Origin: Monilinia fructicola
Taxonomy: Eukaryota; Ascomycota; Leotiomycetes; Helotiales; Sclerotiniaceae
Direction: 5' to 3'
DNA length: 64,000 nucleotides
Assembly (NCBI GenBank): GCA_008692225.1
Contig: VICG01000006.1
Coordinates: 2,237,501 to 2,301,500, forward strand
In this document: positions 1 to 12,235 of the stretch, piece after piece
Position numbering within the stretch: the first letter of the stretch is position 1
Layout of the letters: each line of letters opens with the position of its first letter
Made by a program: the position numbers and the translations under genes
Notes under the pieces: generated by a model
Seen by the model: the letters and a program-made list of their open reading frames with translations, nothing else
What the model was told of the DNA's origin: nothing
The model's database searches: none

Positions 1-3000
1 TTTGAAGCTAATATAGTATTCCGAAAATCTTTCAATGTGGACGCTTCAAAGCTCCTACCACTATATACGTAAAATATACGCTATAATAAGATTTAGACAG
101 GATTCTACGAATATATGGCATCCTGCCAGAAAAGTGGTACTCTAGGGTCATTCCAAGTAGAAGTATCAAATAGAAGTATCAAATATCCCTGCAATACCCT
201 AGACTCAGGAATAAGATATCTCATCATCCTGCTCCGCTGCTTGCAAAATTTATAATAGGAAGGTGGTACGGAACACTCGATAAATGAGACACCCACCAAC
301 GGACGATCAAGTAACATCTACTTAACCACAACTCAAGACACGTCATAATCGAAGACAACCCTAATGCTCTCAACAACCCATACAGATAACAATCCAAATT
401 CATGGCGCAAATTGAAAGCGAATGAGTCGGTCAACAGTTCGGGCTCGTCTATAAATTCAACCTGGGAGAATCAGAGGAGGAGGGGTCCTGGGCCCCAGGG
501 CGCAAGAAAGAGAGTAAAAGATCCGGCTGTAATACTCGGGCTGAAAAGGATCTCTGTATTCATCAAACACTTTATTGGCTGATTTTTGAATGAAACTTCG
601 ATTTTGTGATCAGAATAGAAGGTCGGATGTTTTGCCGAGCTTTTTTGGCTGCGTTCTCTCTTGACTTGAGAGAGCGACAGATTGTTTCTTTTTTTGAGTT
701 TGAGCGGGCGGGGCAGGAGCAGGATCGGTCATGAGGAGTTGGGAGAGGAGAGTGCTTGATTAACAGAGAGTGCAAATTGAGTTCTGAGGCGTTCTAGTGT
801 TGCATTGTCACCTAGCTAGGGTTTTTTGAGAGAATCCCTCTTCGAACTTTGAAGCGTTCAATTCTATTCTACAAAAGACTGTATCTTAGGTTGGGAAATG
901 TAAATTGATAATTATTCCTTGTTCGGTACAACACACTATACGGTTTTGGTCTCTTAACTTTCCACCATTATAAGATTCATGATGGTCTAATTCATTTGAA
1001 TCTCTAATATCACACTATGACTTATAATATTTTGACTGCATTCGACACCACTCGAGTAGTCGGAGGAACATATATGTTTGGTTTCATCAAGAAATATCCT
1101 AAAGCATATGGCCCTTCTTCGTGACAGGACAAGACGCTGCACCCAGAACTTTGGTATATTATCATGAAATGTATGTAGTAAATGCATTATATCTATGCTA
1201 CGCGTAGGCTAAGGCACTGATCAAGAGAATGGAGCAAGGTATTCATTCGAGCTGAGAGCTACAAATGAACGGTGGGAGGTGTGGCAACTTCTTAAAGGTC
1301 CTCACCCCTCTTAAATGCTTTATGGTTAAACTTAAATCGATGACTAGTTGGGCAGCAGCTAAGACACGACGCTTGTCTCAAATACATAATTCCGCCAGTC
1401 AAACAGCGCAAACTGAGTGAATTAATAGCTCTGAATTCAATGGCCATGGGAATGGGGACTAATTGGATATCGACAGTACATCACTACCAGGAAACTCTCA
1501 CTATGTGATTATCGTGAGTTCCTACAGATATCTTGTGATCAAATATTCGGTCTAAAAAAGAGCGAGGCAGTATAATGAAAGAATAGAAATAGAGAAAATG
1601 ACAGGGTCTGAAAATTGAGAATTGAAGATATGGGACTTTCATCTACCTCACCTGAATAGAAGTAACCGCTTATGCAAACCAGTTATAAGCCCTGACTTCC
1701 ATCCAAAGTTCTCATATTGAGAGTATAAGCACAAGAGGTAAACGAGCAACAAGTATGCAATTGATGTCGACAACTAAGCAATGAATGAACAGCACGTATA
1801 TTAAGAATAATTAGAATTTGTAGCATAGATCGCGAGTTCTCCACTTGGAGAACGGAAGCCAAGAAAGGAATGGAGAAGATGAAACAATGACGATGACAAA
1901 CGTAAATACTGACATTGATAGCAATGACTTCACTAGCGTTCTGCCCGAACAATTAGTGACAACCCCAAACTCATTTCCTTGTAAGGATAACAACATGAAA
2001 ATTCATAAAGATCACCAAGTTTTCATTTGAGGTCGAAAAGAGAGAGTTTCGAGTCGGCAATGTAGATCCATTTCAGGAAGGCGGTGGCAGAACGACGGAG
2101 CTAAAACCTCAACCACGTGCCGACTTGGCTCCTTCTCTTCCTTGTCCTACGCATACCTTAGACTATTCAGCTCCAGCTACGATCTCCCGGACTACCTAGG
2201 TATACATCTGTGGACCTCAATACAACAAAAGCCGAGCTTTGAAGCTTCATCCAACTAGAGTCCCGTATAGTTTACCGGAACAATCAAGTGAGGATTCCCG
2301 GGAGCCTTGAAGTACACCTTGTTTCGGGTTGGCGTAATATCAAAACTTGGCGGCTTGAAAGCCATCAAGAAATCAAAATCGGTGCAAGGGTTTTCCTTCA
2401 AGCCTTCAATTCCTTTTCCCCCTCTTTCGCTAATTCATTCAATGTCGTGTAAACAATCTTTACCAAACTCCTCGAAGTATTTGGTTTGATGCTTCAATCT
2501 GTTACGTTATGATAATTGATTTACGAATCCCAAGGGATTTTGAATTGTCTATCAAGATATCGGCTGGTTTTATCAGCGCGTGTGTTACACATGGCATGAG
2601 GAGATTTCAAGCTATAACCAATCACACAAATGGCTAAGTTTCAATTTTTAGTTCCCGTGTGTCAAGCCTTGAACGTCGTAGTATCGACGAATTTCTCACA
2701 ATGAAAACTTCTCCACAATATCGCAGACCACAATACTACATTGCTGGTCTCACGGCATTCACGACGAGAGGATTTCGTCAAGGAATGCAGGGGATATCAG
2801 CTCACCCCTCGATTATGCATCATGACAATTTATGTCTCTACCAATGGATCTTTACTCTCGTCGTTCCCATCACTAGTTGTCTCGTCGTCCGATGGTGGCA
2901 GGCTCAAGCCTTAGAAATCCCCTCAATTCGGGAAGAAAACCCTGCAAAGTTGAGATGTGAATGGAACCAAACTAGGTCGATCAATCTTAACATCTCCGCT

Positions 3001-3620
3001 ATGTTACGAATCACGATAATCTGGCACTAGCCAAGGCTACAGATGTGTGGGACTTGCGATGGCTCATACGCAGACTTGCGGGGCAACAAAGAATGAATAT
3101 AGGAGGAAGAACGGGAGACCTTCAGATCCCTTGCTCCTGCATTTTCAATATCAACCTGCAGTGATTTATCACTATTCTAACAAAGAGCGACCATTTCTGT
3201 TGGCGAGCCAAACTTTTCATATCAGCCATCATATCCATTCCGGTTTTGTTCTTCTGCCTTTCTACATCATCTAGTGGGGGTAACATGCTCATTCATAACG
3301 TTGCCACTCGAAATTTTTCCACTTCAAGGAGGTGACCCCATCTTCTTCCCATCTTCTCCTCGTTTCCTCTTTGGTTCGACTTAATCATGCGATACTGCAA
3401 GTTGTCTAATTTGCTCTTGCAAGCGTCTTATGCGTGTAATTCGTTTGAGAATGTTGGTTTCCACATGCTACCACGTATGAATCGACGCCATGAGCGGCCC
3501 AAAAAGGTTCAGGATATCGTATTCAAATGAGGGGGAAACGCAGATCCGAGGATTTGAGGAATTTCCCCTCATCCATCAGATTGCGAAGCGAAAGCCTTCA
3601 CTATTGTACGACTGCAAATC
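1..3620. other. No convincing gene (3.6 kb)
   Basis: Only short open frames without recognisable motifs, none with a supported intron/exon structure. The base composition is mixed, without large repeats. A perfect TACCTAGGTA palindrome lies at 2193-2202. I see nothing else that can be named. Confidence 0.5.
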
Positions 3621-3624
3621 CCTC

Positions 3625-3632
3625 TATATATA
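3625..3632 (+). promoter_or_regulatory. TATA-like element of the lectin gene
   Basis: TATATATA lies 119 nt before the ATG at 3751. The spacing suits a fungal promoter with a short 5' leader. Assigned by position and sequence only. Confidence 0.4.
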
Positions 3633-3750
3633 CAGCTTGGATTCCTATGAAAGAACGCGTAAATTCCCTATATTCATAACCCAGTTCATTTGTATACCGA
3701 AGTTCATACTCATCAACTTGACTTAATTCGTTTCTATCAATATTATCACA

Positions 3751-4846
3751 ATGTCTATTCTTACTACAGAACTTGCTTGCACTTCCGCCCCCGATCAGGT
3801 TTTACATCTGTTCTTCCAAGATGGCCAAAATATTCTGGAAGCCCGATCCCCAGATGGTGGCAACGTGTGGACTACTCAGGATACCATCATTGCCAAAGAT
3901 GGAGATTATAGTGGTTCTGCAATGACAAGCTACTATGTAGATAGGGACGCTCAATTTGACAATCAACCCACTGTAAGTCGTGCATTTTGATGCTTAATTC
4001 ATGGGCTGACATAAGTTGCAGATTCATCTTCTCTACATGAACCAGGACAAGAATCTAGTGGAAAAAGTTAAGCGCATGAAGGGTGATAATCCAGTTTGGG
4101 AGGATGCCAGTCTCCCAGATGAAGTCAAGAAAGACCCAGAGCAATATTCGAGACTGACTGGTGGGGCTTTCAACCAAAGTAGCGGTTGGAATCCAAATGG
4201 ATCGCAGTGGGTTTACTATTCAGCGTGAGTTATGATCGACAGATCTTGGCTCTGCAAGTTAGCTTACTTGTACAACAGTTCCAAGGAGGGTACGCAGGGC
4301 ATCGTTGAGATTCGACGCACACCAAAAGATCCATGGCATACCGAGACTGTCCTGCCAGAGAACTGGGGCGATCAACTTCCGGGTACTTCTCTAGCTTCCA
4401 CAATTAAGAGTGGCCAGATCAAGGTGTTCTTCCAGCATCATGACTATAGTATCCGCTTGTATGAGAGTCAAGACAGCAAGTGGTATGGTAAGTAGTATCT
4501 GCACGCCAACATATCAATGACTCTCTTGGCTAATTGTCTTCCAGATCGAGGCGAGTACGTCGGGAAAGATAACGTTCAAGCTACAACACCACTCGCTTCT
4601 ACTCTAACCAAGGACGGAAAAGTCCATCTTTTCTTCGTTGACAAGAACAACATGATTATTCATTGCATCGATGGCAGCCAAACCGAAAAGCTCGTCCAAT
4701 TCTATCCTGGCTCGAAGTTGGGTGCTACATCAGTTGACAACAAGATTACCTTGTTCTTCAGAAGCTTGAACCCCGTCGGAGAAGTTGGCACGCTGGAGAA
4801 TGATAATGGCCAGTGGAAGCGTGGTACCACTGTCATTCCAGCATGA
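3751..4846 (+). CDS. AAL-type fungal fucose-specific lectin
   Basis: Four exons (3751-3972, 4022-4224, 4279-4487, 4545-4846) join to 936 nt, giving 311 aa. This is almost exactly the size of the six-bladed beta-propeller lectin AAL of Aleuria aurantia (family knowledge). Blade-like repeats of the form V/I-H/K-L/V-F/Y-F-x-D/H recur (VLHLFFQD, IHLLYMNQD, IKVFFQHHD, VHLFFVDKN, ITLFFRSL), followed by segments with acidic and Trp residues such as GQWKRG. All introns have GTRAGT donors and CAG acceptors. No signal peptide is seen, which fits this often cytoplasmic family. Such lectins bind L-fucose on glycans and are proposed in defence or host interaction. The frame is intact. The exact sugar specificity cannot be read from the sequence. 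Confidence 0.75.
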
Positions 4847-5962
4847 ATCTTAGTGGATGTGAGGATGAGGAGAATCTTTCATATGTTGATTTTCAGGACT
4901 CCTCGGAAAAAAAGTTGGGATTCTTCTATCACAAACAAAAGCAACAACCAATCATTTCGGGATGATGTTTATGATCAAATCCACTTTCATTTCAAATTGG
5001 CTCGCTATCCATTAACTATTAGTTACCTTACTTCCAAGTCATTCATTTGTTTGCCCGATTTACAGTCTCCCATGTCGGGTGTTCACGATGTTTCCTCGTG
5101 ATAGTATTTTCAGGGCCCATGCCATAGTGTCTTCAACCCCTTCAGACTACAAGAGTCTGCTAGAACATTATCTAATTCCTGAATGGTGAAAGTAACTGCT
5201 ATGCAAACCTTGTCTTGGAAAGAGGTCCCTCAGCTGCCAGCTTTTGGCATTTTGTCACGTGATCAGAATAGCGACATAATTAATGAATGAAGGTGATTAA
5301 TAAATTGGCAGTAATAGTCAAGATTCAATCATGCATGTATAAATTTCTCAAATCAAGAGAACAAAGCTTACAGCGTGACTGAAAGGATTTTTGCCATCAT
5401 GCACCGCCTTTATATCATTCAATAACCTTACTCCGTACATATCTTGACATCCTCAAATCTAATCGGTCTCATCATCCTTGCATCTACAGTTTTCTACCGA
5501 GGCCATCACCTGGTAAGGTTAATTCACCCGAGCATTTAGCTTCTTTATCACCAATGACATAAGACGACGATCACAAGGATCAGATTGACGTGAAACTCCC
5601 TATCGACGTCGGGGCTATATCTCTTGGGTTTTTGCAAGGCTGAGTTTGTGGCATGAAACCCTTCAGGTATAAACTTGATTGATCGACATGATGTGAGCTA
5701 CCAGTGTCATCAGATTTTAGTTGGTCTGAATAATCTCACCTTGAAGAATGGGATGAGTACATACCTATAAAAAGATTCCATGGTGAATCAAGATTACCTA
5801 AGGCTATTTGAGTTTAGACCTCCCATATTGATTATTCTTAGACCTACCTACAAATCTTACTCACCGTTAACTACTTTATCACACATTTTCTTCCAAAATA
5901 AAACGCAAGTCAAAAGAATTATCGGGATGCTTTACTGCATTGGCTATCTCATCTAAATTGCC
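4847..5962. other. Intergenic, nothing recognised
   Basis: Contains the 3' flank of the lectin gene and the upstream region of the next gene. No open frame with conserved motifs and no repeat was seen. Confidence 0.5.
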
Positions 5963-6706
5963 ATGGACAACAAACACCCATATGGAGGTCCTTCGGATAC
6001 TTCAAATTCATCGAATGCAAAGAGCGGGTCGTTCACAAGTTCATATCCCGAGAGTCAAGCACCCTCTACATCGGGTTCATCAGCCATACAAAGATTTCAC
6101 CAGCAGCAGCGGCTGTCTTTTATAATCGGTGGAAAATCATATCTCTTTCCCTCAGTATTTGGGGTATACAGAGACGGAATGAGAAGGCTAGTTCTTTCAG
6201 AGCACCACATCACAACACCATTCATGTCGATTGCGATACACTCTGGTCTCTCTGGAGAGCCCTCAATTGTTGTCTCATCTCCAGCCGGTGTAATGGGCAC
6301 TGCTGACTTTCACTCCTTCTCCTCCAAAACCGATATCGTGGTCGGCAATACATCAACCTCTCTACAGTCAACAGGCTTCCTCTCACCAGTCTGGGACTTT
6401 ACATACACATTCGATGATGGGCATCAGGAGGTTTTTGAATGGAGAAGAAGCTCTGGAGATGCAGTTGCAGGACTTGGTGGCAGAAGTAGGGGCCAAAAGT
6501 TAGTGCGGGTATCGAATGGAGAAGTTGTTGCAGCATGGACGCATCCTGGAGGATTCAATTTGGATAAGTTGGCGAAGATTGGGTTGTTGGATAGTGCGAG
6601 GGAATATGGATGGGGAGAGAGGTGGGATGTTACCGTTGTGATCGGAGCGTTAGCGCTTATCGAGAAGGAAAGGAGGACGAGGAACAATGCTAGCAATGCA
6701 GCGTAG
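5963..6706 (+). CDS. Conserved fungal protein of unknown function (247 aa)
   Basis: Single exon of 247 aa, uninterrupted. Residues 1-50 are Ser/Gly/Gln-rich and probably disordered. A compact domain follows, starting with IIGGKSYLFPSVFGVYRDGM, then a hydrophobic strand (PFMSIAIHSGLSGEPSIVV), a conserved-looking core (FEWRRSSGDAV, LGGRSRGQKLVRV, EVVAAWTHPG) and a C-terminal helix after GERWDVTVVIGALALIEKERR. I recognise this pattern as a widespread, uncharacterised ascomycete family; an LURP-one/tubby-like barrel is conceivable but not shown. No signal peptide or membrane span. The start at 5963 is the first ATG of this frame; ATG codons in other frames are shadows. Reaction and pathway are unknown. 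Confidence 0.75.
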   Translation: MDNKHPYGGPSDTSNSSNAKSGSFTSSYPESQAPSTSGSSAIQRFHQQQRLSFIIGGKSYLFPSVFGVYRDGMRRLVLSEHHITTPFMSIAIHSGLSGEPSIVVSSPAGVMGTADFHSFSSKTDIVVGNTSTSLQSTGFLSPVWDFTYTFDDGHQEVFEWRRSSGDAVAGLGGRSRGQKLVRVSNGEVVAAWTHPGGFNLDKLAKIGLLDSAREYGWGERWDVTVVIGALALIEKERRTRNNASNAA

Positions 6707-7590
6707 GGTGAAGTTGTCGTTCAAGTTCTGGATGAACTTCAGAGTGCTTGACATGATACCAAATTCTTTGGGGGAATGAACGGCGTTGATTTGGATTAAA
6801 AGGGACTTGTTGCAGGATGTTTCGAAATTACTCGGAAGTTTGATAGCATCTGAGATGTTGGGGAAAGAAGCACTTCAAGTAAAAAATTTAAAGGACTGTT
6901 AAGTCCTCAACTGGGAATATGAGTATCTCATCCTCTTTCCCCAAAAGATTCCGAGAATCAAAAATACCATTGAGATCTGGCCATTGTTTTCTCAATTATT
7001 GATTTGTATGAATACTATTCTATGATGACAAAAGCTCCGAACTAATGACTCTAGTGAGTCAAATAGTTCAAATTTGCTGAAGAAAACTCATGGCAATTGT
7101 TAGAGGAAAATGCTTCTTTTAGCAACATTCTAGAACACAGGCCACAAGTTCTTCCATTGTTTGATTACTCCGATAACCATTACAACCAAACCAATCTCTT
7201 TATTCAGATGATGTGAAATTCCTGCTAAATCATCGTGCCCTGGTACGTAAGCAACCGGCCTTTGTTCTCAAAGCCGACGAAGGGAAGTCTGTACGGAGTG
7301 CCCCACGTGGCGAGAATAATAAGCTTCTCAAGATCAAATTTTAGGACCATAAGCCATTGGCCATAAATTTTTTCAATTGGTCTATCTAGGCTTTAGTGGT
7401 GTAGAATGGGACATACACAAATTTCCTGGTTGAAAGAACAAAGATATTATCGGCGAGACACTACCCCCTTTGCGGAACACCAACACTTCTTTCAACAACA
7501 TGATCTTTCTCTCACACTCATCAATCATTCAAACCTTACTCGTCGCCACCAACTCATATCCAAGACATTCTTGTCGTCTAGATCGCGATA
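6707..7590. other. Intergenic, nothing recognised
   Basis: The space between two plus-strand genes. The last 150 nt are rich in CAACA/CATC pyrimidine-flanked stretches typical of fungal 5' leaders. No other structure was seen. Confidence 0.4.
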
Positions 7591-8520
7591 ATGTCCCATA
7601 TACCAAGCAGTCCAACCGTGCGCCCCCAAGAGGATCACGAAGGTCTCCAAGTTGTCCCTGATGATGGCCTTCAAACTCCAGACCCACAAGAATCCCCCGT
7701 AACCAAAGATCTCAAATTTCAACCTTACTCTGCCGGATCCGCGTATGGTGGCCCCCTGAATGTTCGCGAACCTGCTTCCGAAGTCCCCCCTGGTCCAGAG
7801 TCGCCTCCTCCGGCTTTTCATCTTATAAATGAATATAAAACAGGTCGTAATAATACGCTACCTGTTGAAGATACACCTCCGCCGCAGAGTATTAAAGAAA
7901 AGCGATTGTGCGGGTTGAAGAAGAGAACATTTTGGTTGTTGATTCTATTGTTACTGATCGCAATTATCGGATTAGCCGTCGGTCTAGGCGTAGGCCTCAG
8001 TGGGTCCAAATCATCGACGCCCTCCAGTTCGTCAACAGCCGGATCTACAACCGGTACCCCGACTTCATCTGGCATGCCTTCTTCCTCTTCTCCTATTGGC
8101 CAGACTTGCGTGAATGGCACGGGTCCTGGCAACTATCTTGGCCTCTGTTCTTTCTCCTGTAACTACGGCTATTGTCCACCTCCCTGCAGCTGTCTTCAGT
8201 TTTCCGCAACCGCGGTCCCACCACCCCCTATCTCAAACACCCCCGGATTCCCTCTCCCTGGAGAAAATGCAGATTACACTGGTCTCTGTAGTTTTACCTG
8301 CAATCATGGATATTGTCCAGAGGGTGCCTGCACTACAGATTCCTCAGTTGCAGGAAATTCGAGCTCCAGTGCTAGTGTCTCAACTCCGAGTTCCGTGTCT
8401 TCGCAATTACCAAGTTCGAGTCTGGCGCCATTGACACTGACGGCTCCGACGAGTACTGTGGTTGTTACTTTGCAGGGCTCGCAGACCAGTACGGTGGTTG
8501 TGGTGCCGACGTCGGCTTAA
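7591..8520 (+). CDS. Single-span membrane protein with two GLCSF-type Cys motifs
   Basis: 309 aa in one exon. Residues 1-105 are Pro-rich and hydrophilic without a signal peptide. A basic patch (KEKRLCGLKKR) precedes one hydrophobic span (FWLLILLLLIAIIGLAVGLG, about 114-133), so a type II topology with the C-terminus outside is likely. A Ser/Thr-rich linker leads to two Cys motifs, GLCSFSCNYGYCPPPCSC and GLCSFTCNHGYCPEGACT. This pattern (GLCSxxCxxGYCP) is known from the C-terminal part of fungal GH71 alpha-1,3-glucanases. A long Ser/Thr tail follows. There is no catalytic domain, so the motifs would serve as a cell-wall or glucan-binding module (inference). The frame is intact. Confidence 0.75.
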   Translation: MSHIPSSPTVRPQEDHEGLQVVPDDGLQTPDPQESPVTKDLKFQPYSAGSAYGGPLNVREPASEVPPGPESPPPAFHLINEYKTGRNNTLPVEDTPPPQSIKEKRLCGLKKRTFWLLILLLLIAIIGLAVGLGVGLSGSKSSTPSSSSTAGSTTGTPTSSGMPSSSSPIGQTCVNGTGPGNYLGLCSFSCNYGYCPPPCSCLQFSATAVPPPPISNTPGFPLPGENADYTGLCSFTCNHGYCPEGACTTDSSVAGNSSSSASVSTPSSVSSQLPSSSLAPLTLTAPTSTVVVTLQGSQTSTVVVVPTSA

Positions 8521-9669
8521 AGTGTTTTTATGGAGTGTAGTGAGGTTTATTATATATTGAGTGGAAAGGGGACTTCCAGGTATGACTGAGAAGACTAGAA
8601 GGAAAGGAAAAGTTGACATCTTGTGTTCATAGATGTGTATACCATATTCTCATTTTGTTTTCGTATACATGTATTGAACGGGCTCCCAAAGAAAGGGCCA
8701 GCATCGTTAAATTGAATATAGAATTTTTTAGGACTAGAAATACAAGGGACAAATTACCATTAGTTATGAAGTTCATGACTACATACCCTCCTTATTTGGA
8801 CAGAATATCTTTGGCAAAGAATGTCGGAGCTTGTTTGAGAATTGATAACATGCAATCTCAAAACTCGGGTTGATTTGTTCTTCATCGAAGGGCACTTTTT
8901 CTATAATAGAGCATCCGATATACTCAATTGAATACAGGCCGTAAGTTTAGTTCAAACAGCTAGAAAAGTAACTCAGAATACAACATACAAACTGCTACCC
9001 ATGCTTACTTGCTATTTACGGAGCGAGCAACTGTTTAGCTTTATACCAGGTAAAGTGTCTTTCCTCTACCCCATTCAATATTCTATCTTCTTTGCCAAAG
9101 GATACAGGAATGTTGAGACAACCTGGAGCGTCGCGAACAATTAGTGAATGCGTAGCACAACATATCCCTTCAGATGAGACCGCAAGCAAGACACCTGAAA
9201 TGAGCACCTTTTGGAACAACTCTACATCAAGATTTGTGCGTGGGCGCTCGGAATTCATGTCTTTGAGGTCAAACTCGAGGATGATAAATACCATGTTGTA
9301 CACACAACATAAGCCTCTACTCTTCAAGATAGTCCGGTAGTCCGACAAAACTACGCAAGAAGGGATCCTTCTTGTTAAGACTGAGATTGTAACAATGTTT
9401 GGAAACACTTCTGTTAGTTACGAATCTAAAAGTCCTCCCTCGTAAAGAACCTCCCTCGAGTCTCTACCGGAAAGAGGCACTATTACCTGAAGTCAAAGAG
9501 AAAGCACAGTTCGATATAAAGAACGACCTTATATATAACCGGGAACATCATAGACCCTTCCTATTATCGTTTGTCGTGTCTTTTCAACAGTTTAAGGATT
9601 TTGGAAGTGGCAGAGGAGTTGAAAGAAAACGCAAGGATGATGGTGAACATAACTCTGAATACTAAGCAT
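8521..9669. other. Intergenic, nothing recognised
   Basis: Short open frames on both strands between 8613 and 9665 lack motifs and overlap in antisense. I do not support any as a gene. Confidence 0.4.
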
Positions 9670-10410
9670 AGGACCAAGATTCTAACCTTTCAATAGTTAG
9701 TGAATCTTATATTAAAAACCTAATTTTATTTATAATCTGTTTATTTATGATCTGTTTAGTTTTGGTGTAAAATTATATAGAGATATATAGAAATCCTTTA
9801 TATAGTTTATTTATTAAGAAATAAAAGAATAAGCTAGTATAATTTTTTTAAAACTTTATTATTATAAAAGCTAATTTATTTTTAGAGGCATTATAATTAT
9901 TTAAACGATTATATAAACGATTTTAATTACGATTTTAAACATTACTATTATTATTATTATTAAACCTATTTAGAGGTTCGAAATTTTTAAGCTTATTTAA
10001 AGTATTAATATTAAAAAAAGCGATGAAATAAAAGGAAAAGAAAATGAAAAAAGCAATTTACCTTCGAATTCTAACAAAATGGTTTTAACTTATTTTCAAT
10101 ATAATAAAAGAATGAAAGAATAAAAGAGTTATTTTAAAGACTAAAAGAATAAAAGAATTATTCAAAAGGATAAAAGAATAAAAATATAAAAAATAAAAAT
10201 ATTTAAAAGTTAGTATATTGAATATTAAAGCTATTATTCAGCGAGACTAATTTATTTTGAATAAATTAATAGATTTTAGGTTTTTTTTTAATAAACTAGT
10301 AGAATTTGAACTATTTATAGTTAAGTTAATACAATTTAAACTCTTTATATATATCTATATATTTATAAAACATAATATTTTTTTAAAAAAAACGTTGATT
10401 CACTGGCTCT
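9670..10410. repeat. AT-rich island (RIP-like)
   Basis: About 740 nt made almost only of A and T, with simple AAAAGAATAAAAG- and TTATTTA-like stretches and very few C or G. The edges are abrupt: ordinary sequence resumes near 10410, just before the promoter of the next gene. Such islands in ascomycetes are commonly transposon remnants degraded by C-to-T mutation; no coding remnant can be seen here. Confidence 0.65.
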
Positions 10411-10487
10411 TTATATGAATTTTGATTCCGTAGGGTATGGCAAGAACAATATACTTTGATTGTTTGCCCCGCACTTGTAGATAGAAA

Positions 10488-10496
10488 TATATAAAG
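10488..10496 (+). promoter_or_regulatory. TATA box of the 84-aa gene
   Basis: TATATAAAG, 106 nt before the ATG at 10602. It is followed by CATCC/ATCAT repeats and an ACATCGCAAC-rich leader directly before the start codon, typical of a strongly expressed fungal gene. Confidence 0.5.
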
Positions 10497-10601
10497 CCGT
10501 AGAGTATCCCATTCTTTCGATACTCAGATCTTTCATCCATCCATCATCCATCATCCATCATCCATCATAACATCGCAACATCGCAACAACACAACAACAC
10601 A

Positions 10602-11069
10602 ATGTCTTCACAAAATAGCGGAAGCGGAAAGGCACACAATAACCCCGCTTGGGCTCCATACGAAATTACTGGCCGAGGTGTCAACAGCCAGGTAGGTGCT
10701 TTTCACTTCTTGGGGATGGAGGCAACGGTCTGGATCATGAATTGTTCATCATTTTAACGAATATCTAGGGAAACTCTTATGATAATCGTTCACAACCCTC
10801 TGGGGGTGGTTACCATTACTCTAATTCTGGTATGTCTATCTCTACCTTGTCGACATGACCTTGTGTGCACTGCTAATCAAATTTAGATGGCTCCTACTAT
10901 TACTCCAACGGAAACAATTCCACTTAGTGCGTTCCCCTGCATTATTCCCTTTCCTCTTCAAGATTTCAACAATATAATATCATAAATGTCTAACTTAAAG
11001 TATAGCTACAACAATGGCCAAGGCGGTAGCACTTATACTGCGCCAAATGGCAATGTCTACAAAAAGTGA
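10602..11069 (+). CDS. Small Gly/Asn/Tyr-rich conserved fungal protein (84 aa)
   Basis: Four small exons (10602-10691, 10769-10829, 10887-10926, 11006-11069) join to 255 nt with consensus donors and YAG acceptors, so it is missed by simple ORF searches. The C-terminal half is a low-complexity pattern, YHYSNSDGSYYYSNGNNST, then YYNNGQGGSTYTAPNG, ending in KK. I recognise this YHYSN/SYYYSN/TYTAP arrangement from very common small proteins of filamentous ascomycetes that are annotated only as hypothetical. No signal peptide or membrane segment. The strong TATA box and CA-rich leader suggest high expression (inference). Function unknown. Confidence 0.75.
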
Positions 11070-12235
11070 TGAATATCAGGGCATCATCAGCAATGATTAG
11101 ATTCATTTTTATTGATCTTTGGAGGCAAAGGGAGACCCTGGGGCGAGCCGAGAATAGCTGAGGATAGCTGAATAAATGCATTACCTATTTCCATTATTTG
11201 TGTATTGTGGAATAGTTGACATTGATGAAACTCGTTTTATTCTCTCACGTTTGCCATCATGGTTTAGCTCCAACCTCCCTCAATCTCAATGACTTATATT
11301 GCTTAAGAAATGATGCAGATTCTCAAACAGACTGGCCAACTGCATATCGGAAGGGTACCTCATCTTCATTCTTTTCTTCTCTTCGCCTCTTTCACATGTG
11401 GGAAAGAAATGCACATTGAAAACTCTTTTAGCTTCGGTAGCCCCTTTGCTGAATGCTTTAAGCTCTCTAAATCATCAAAGGAAATTGCATACTACAAATC
11501 TCTGTTAATCTGCTAAAGTAAGTAAGAAGAAAGTGCGATGAGTTTGCTTATTCCCACTTCACACACGTACTTTCACGTACTTTCACCGATTTTCTACAAG
11601 TCAATCGCTAACGACTACACCGGATCCGTCTTCATCAACGTAGCCTTCAAAACTTTACTTCTACCGCTATACTGACCCATCCGAAGAGTTACTTTCTATT
11701 CTTTGTTCAGGAAGACGTATTAACGTAAAATTAGCATCAGATATTAGAAATAAAGCGTTTTTTTCTAATAGAAGGATGTTTTTGAAGTTCATTGCATACC
11801 TGCGTATGTAAAGATATCGGGCCTGATTCAGGAACTAGACAGGTTCGCACTTTACCAGTGGAAGAAGTATCTTTTGTTGACTAAGAATTAAGCTAATCAG
11901 TTGATTATGACTTCTATATACAGAGTAAACCAACCTTCTACTTCTGGGCAGTTGCAACCCAAGAAAGAGTAAAATCTCCATCAGGAACCAAGTGGCACCT
12001 ACCCTTTTCATTGCGGAGATTTTGCAAATAGCTGCCACGAATTTGATAGAAATTTGAACCATGTCATGCTCTTTCTTATCTGACATTCAACCTATGTTTG
12101 CCTCTCTCTTTCTGGTCTCTTTGTAAGTGGCCAATTTTCTCTCTTCAAATACTGAACCAATACCTTCAATACGCATTGTCAAGTTTTTCATATAAGAGCA
12201 GAATTGCCCGTTTGATATCACTACCCACATCAATC
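11070..12235. other. Intergenic, nothing recognised
   Basis: Holds the 3' flank of the 84-aa gene and the presumed promoter of the next ORF. Short open frames here have no motifs. Confidence 0.4.
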
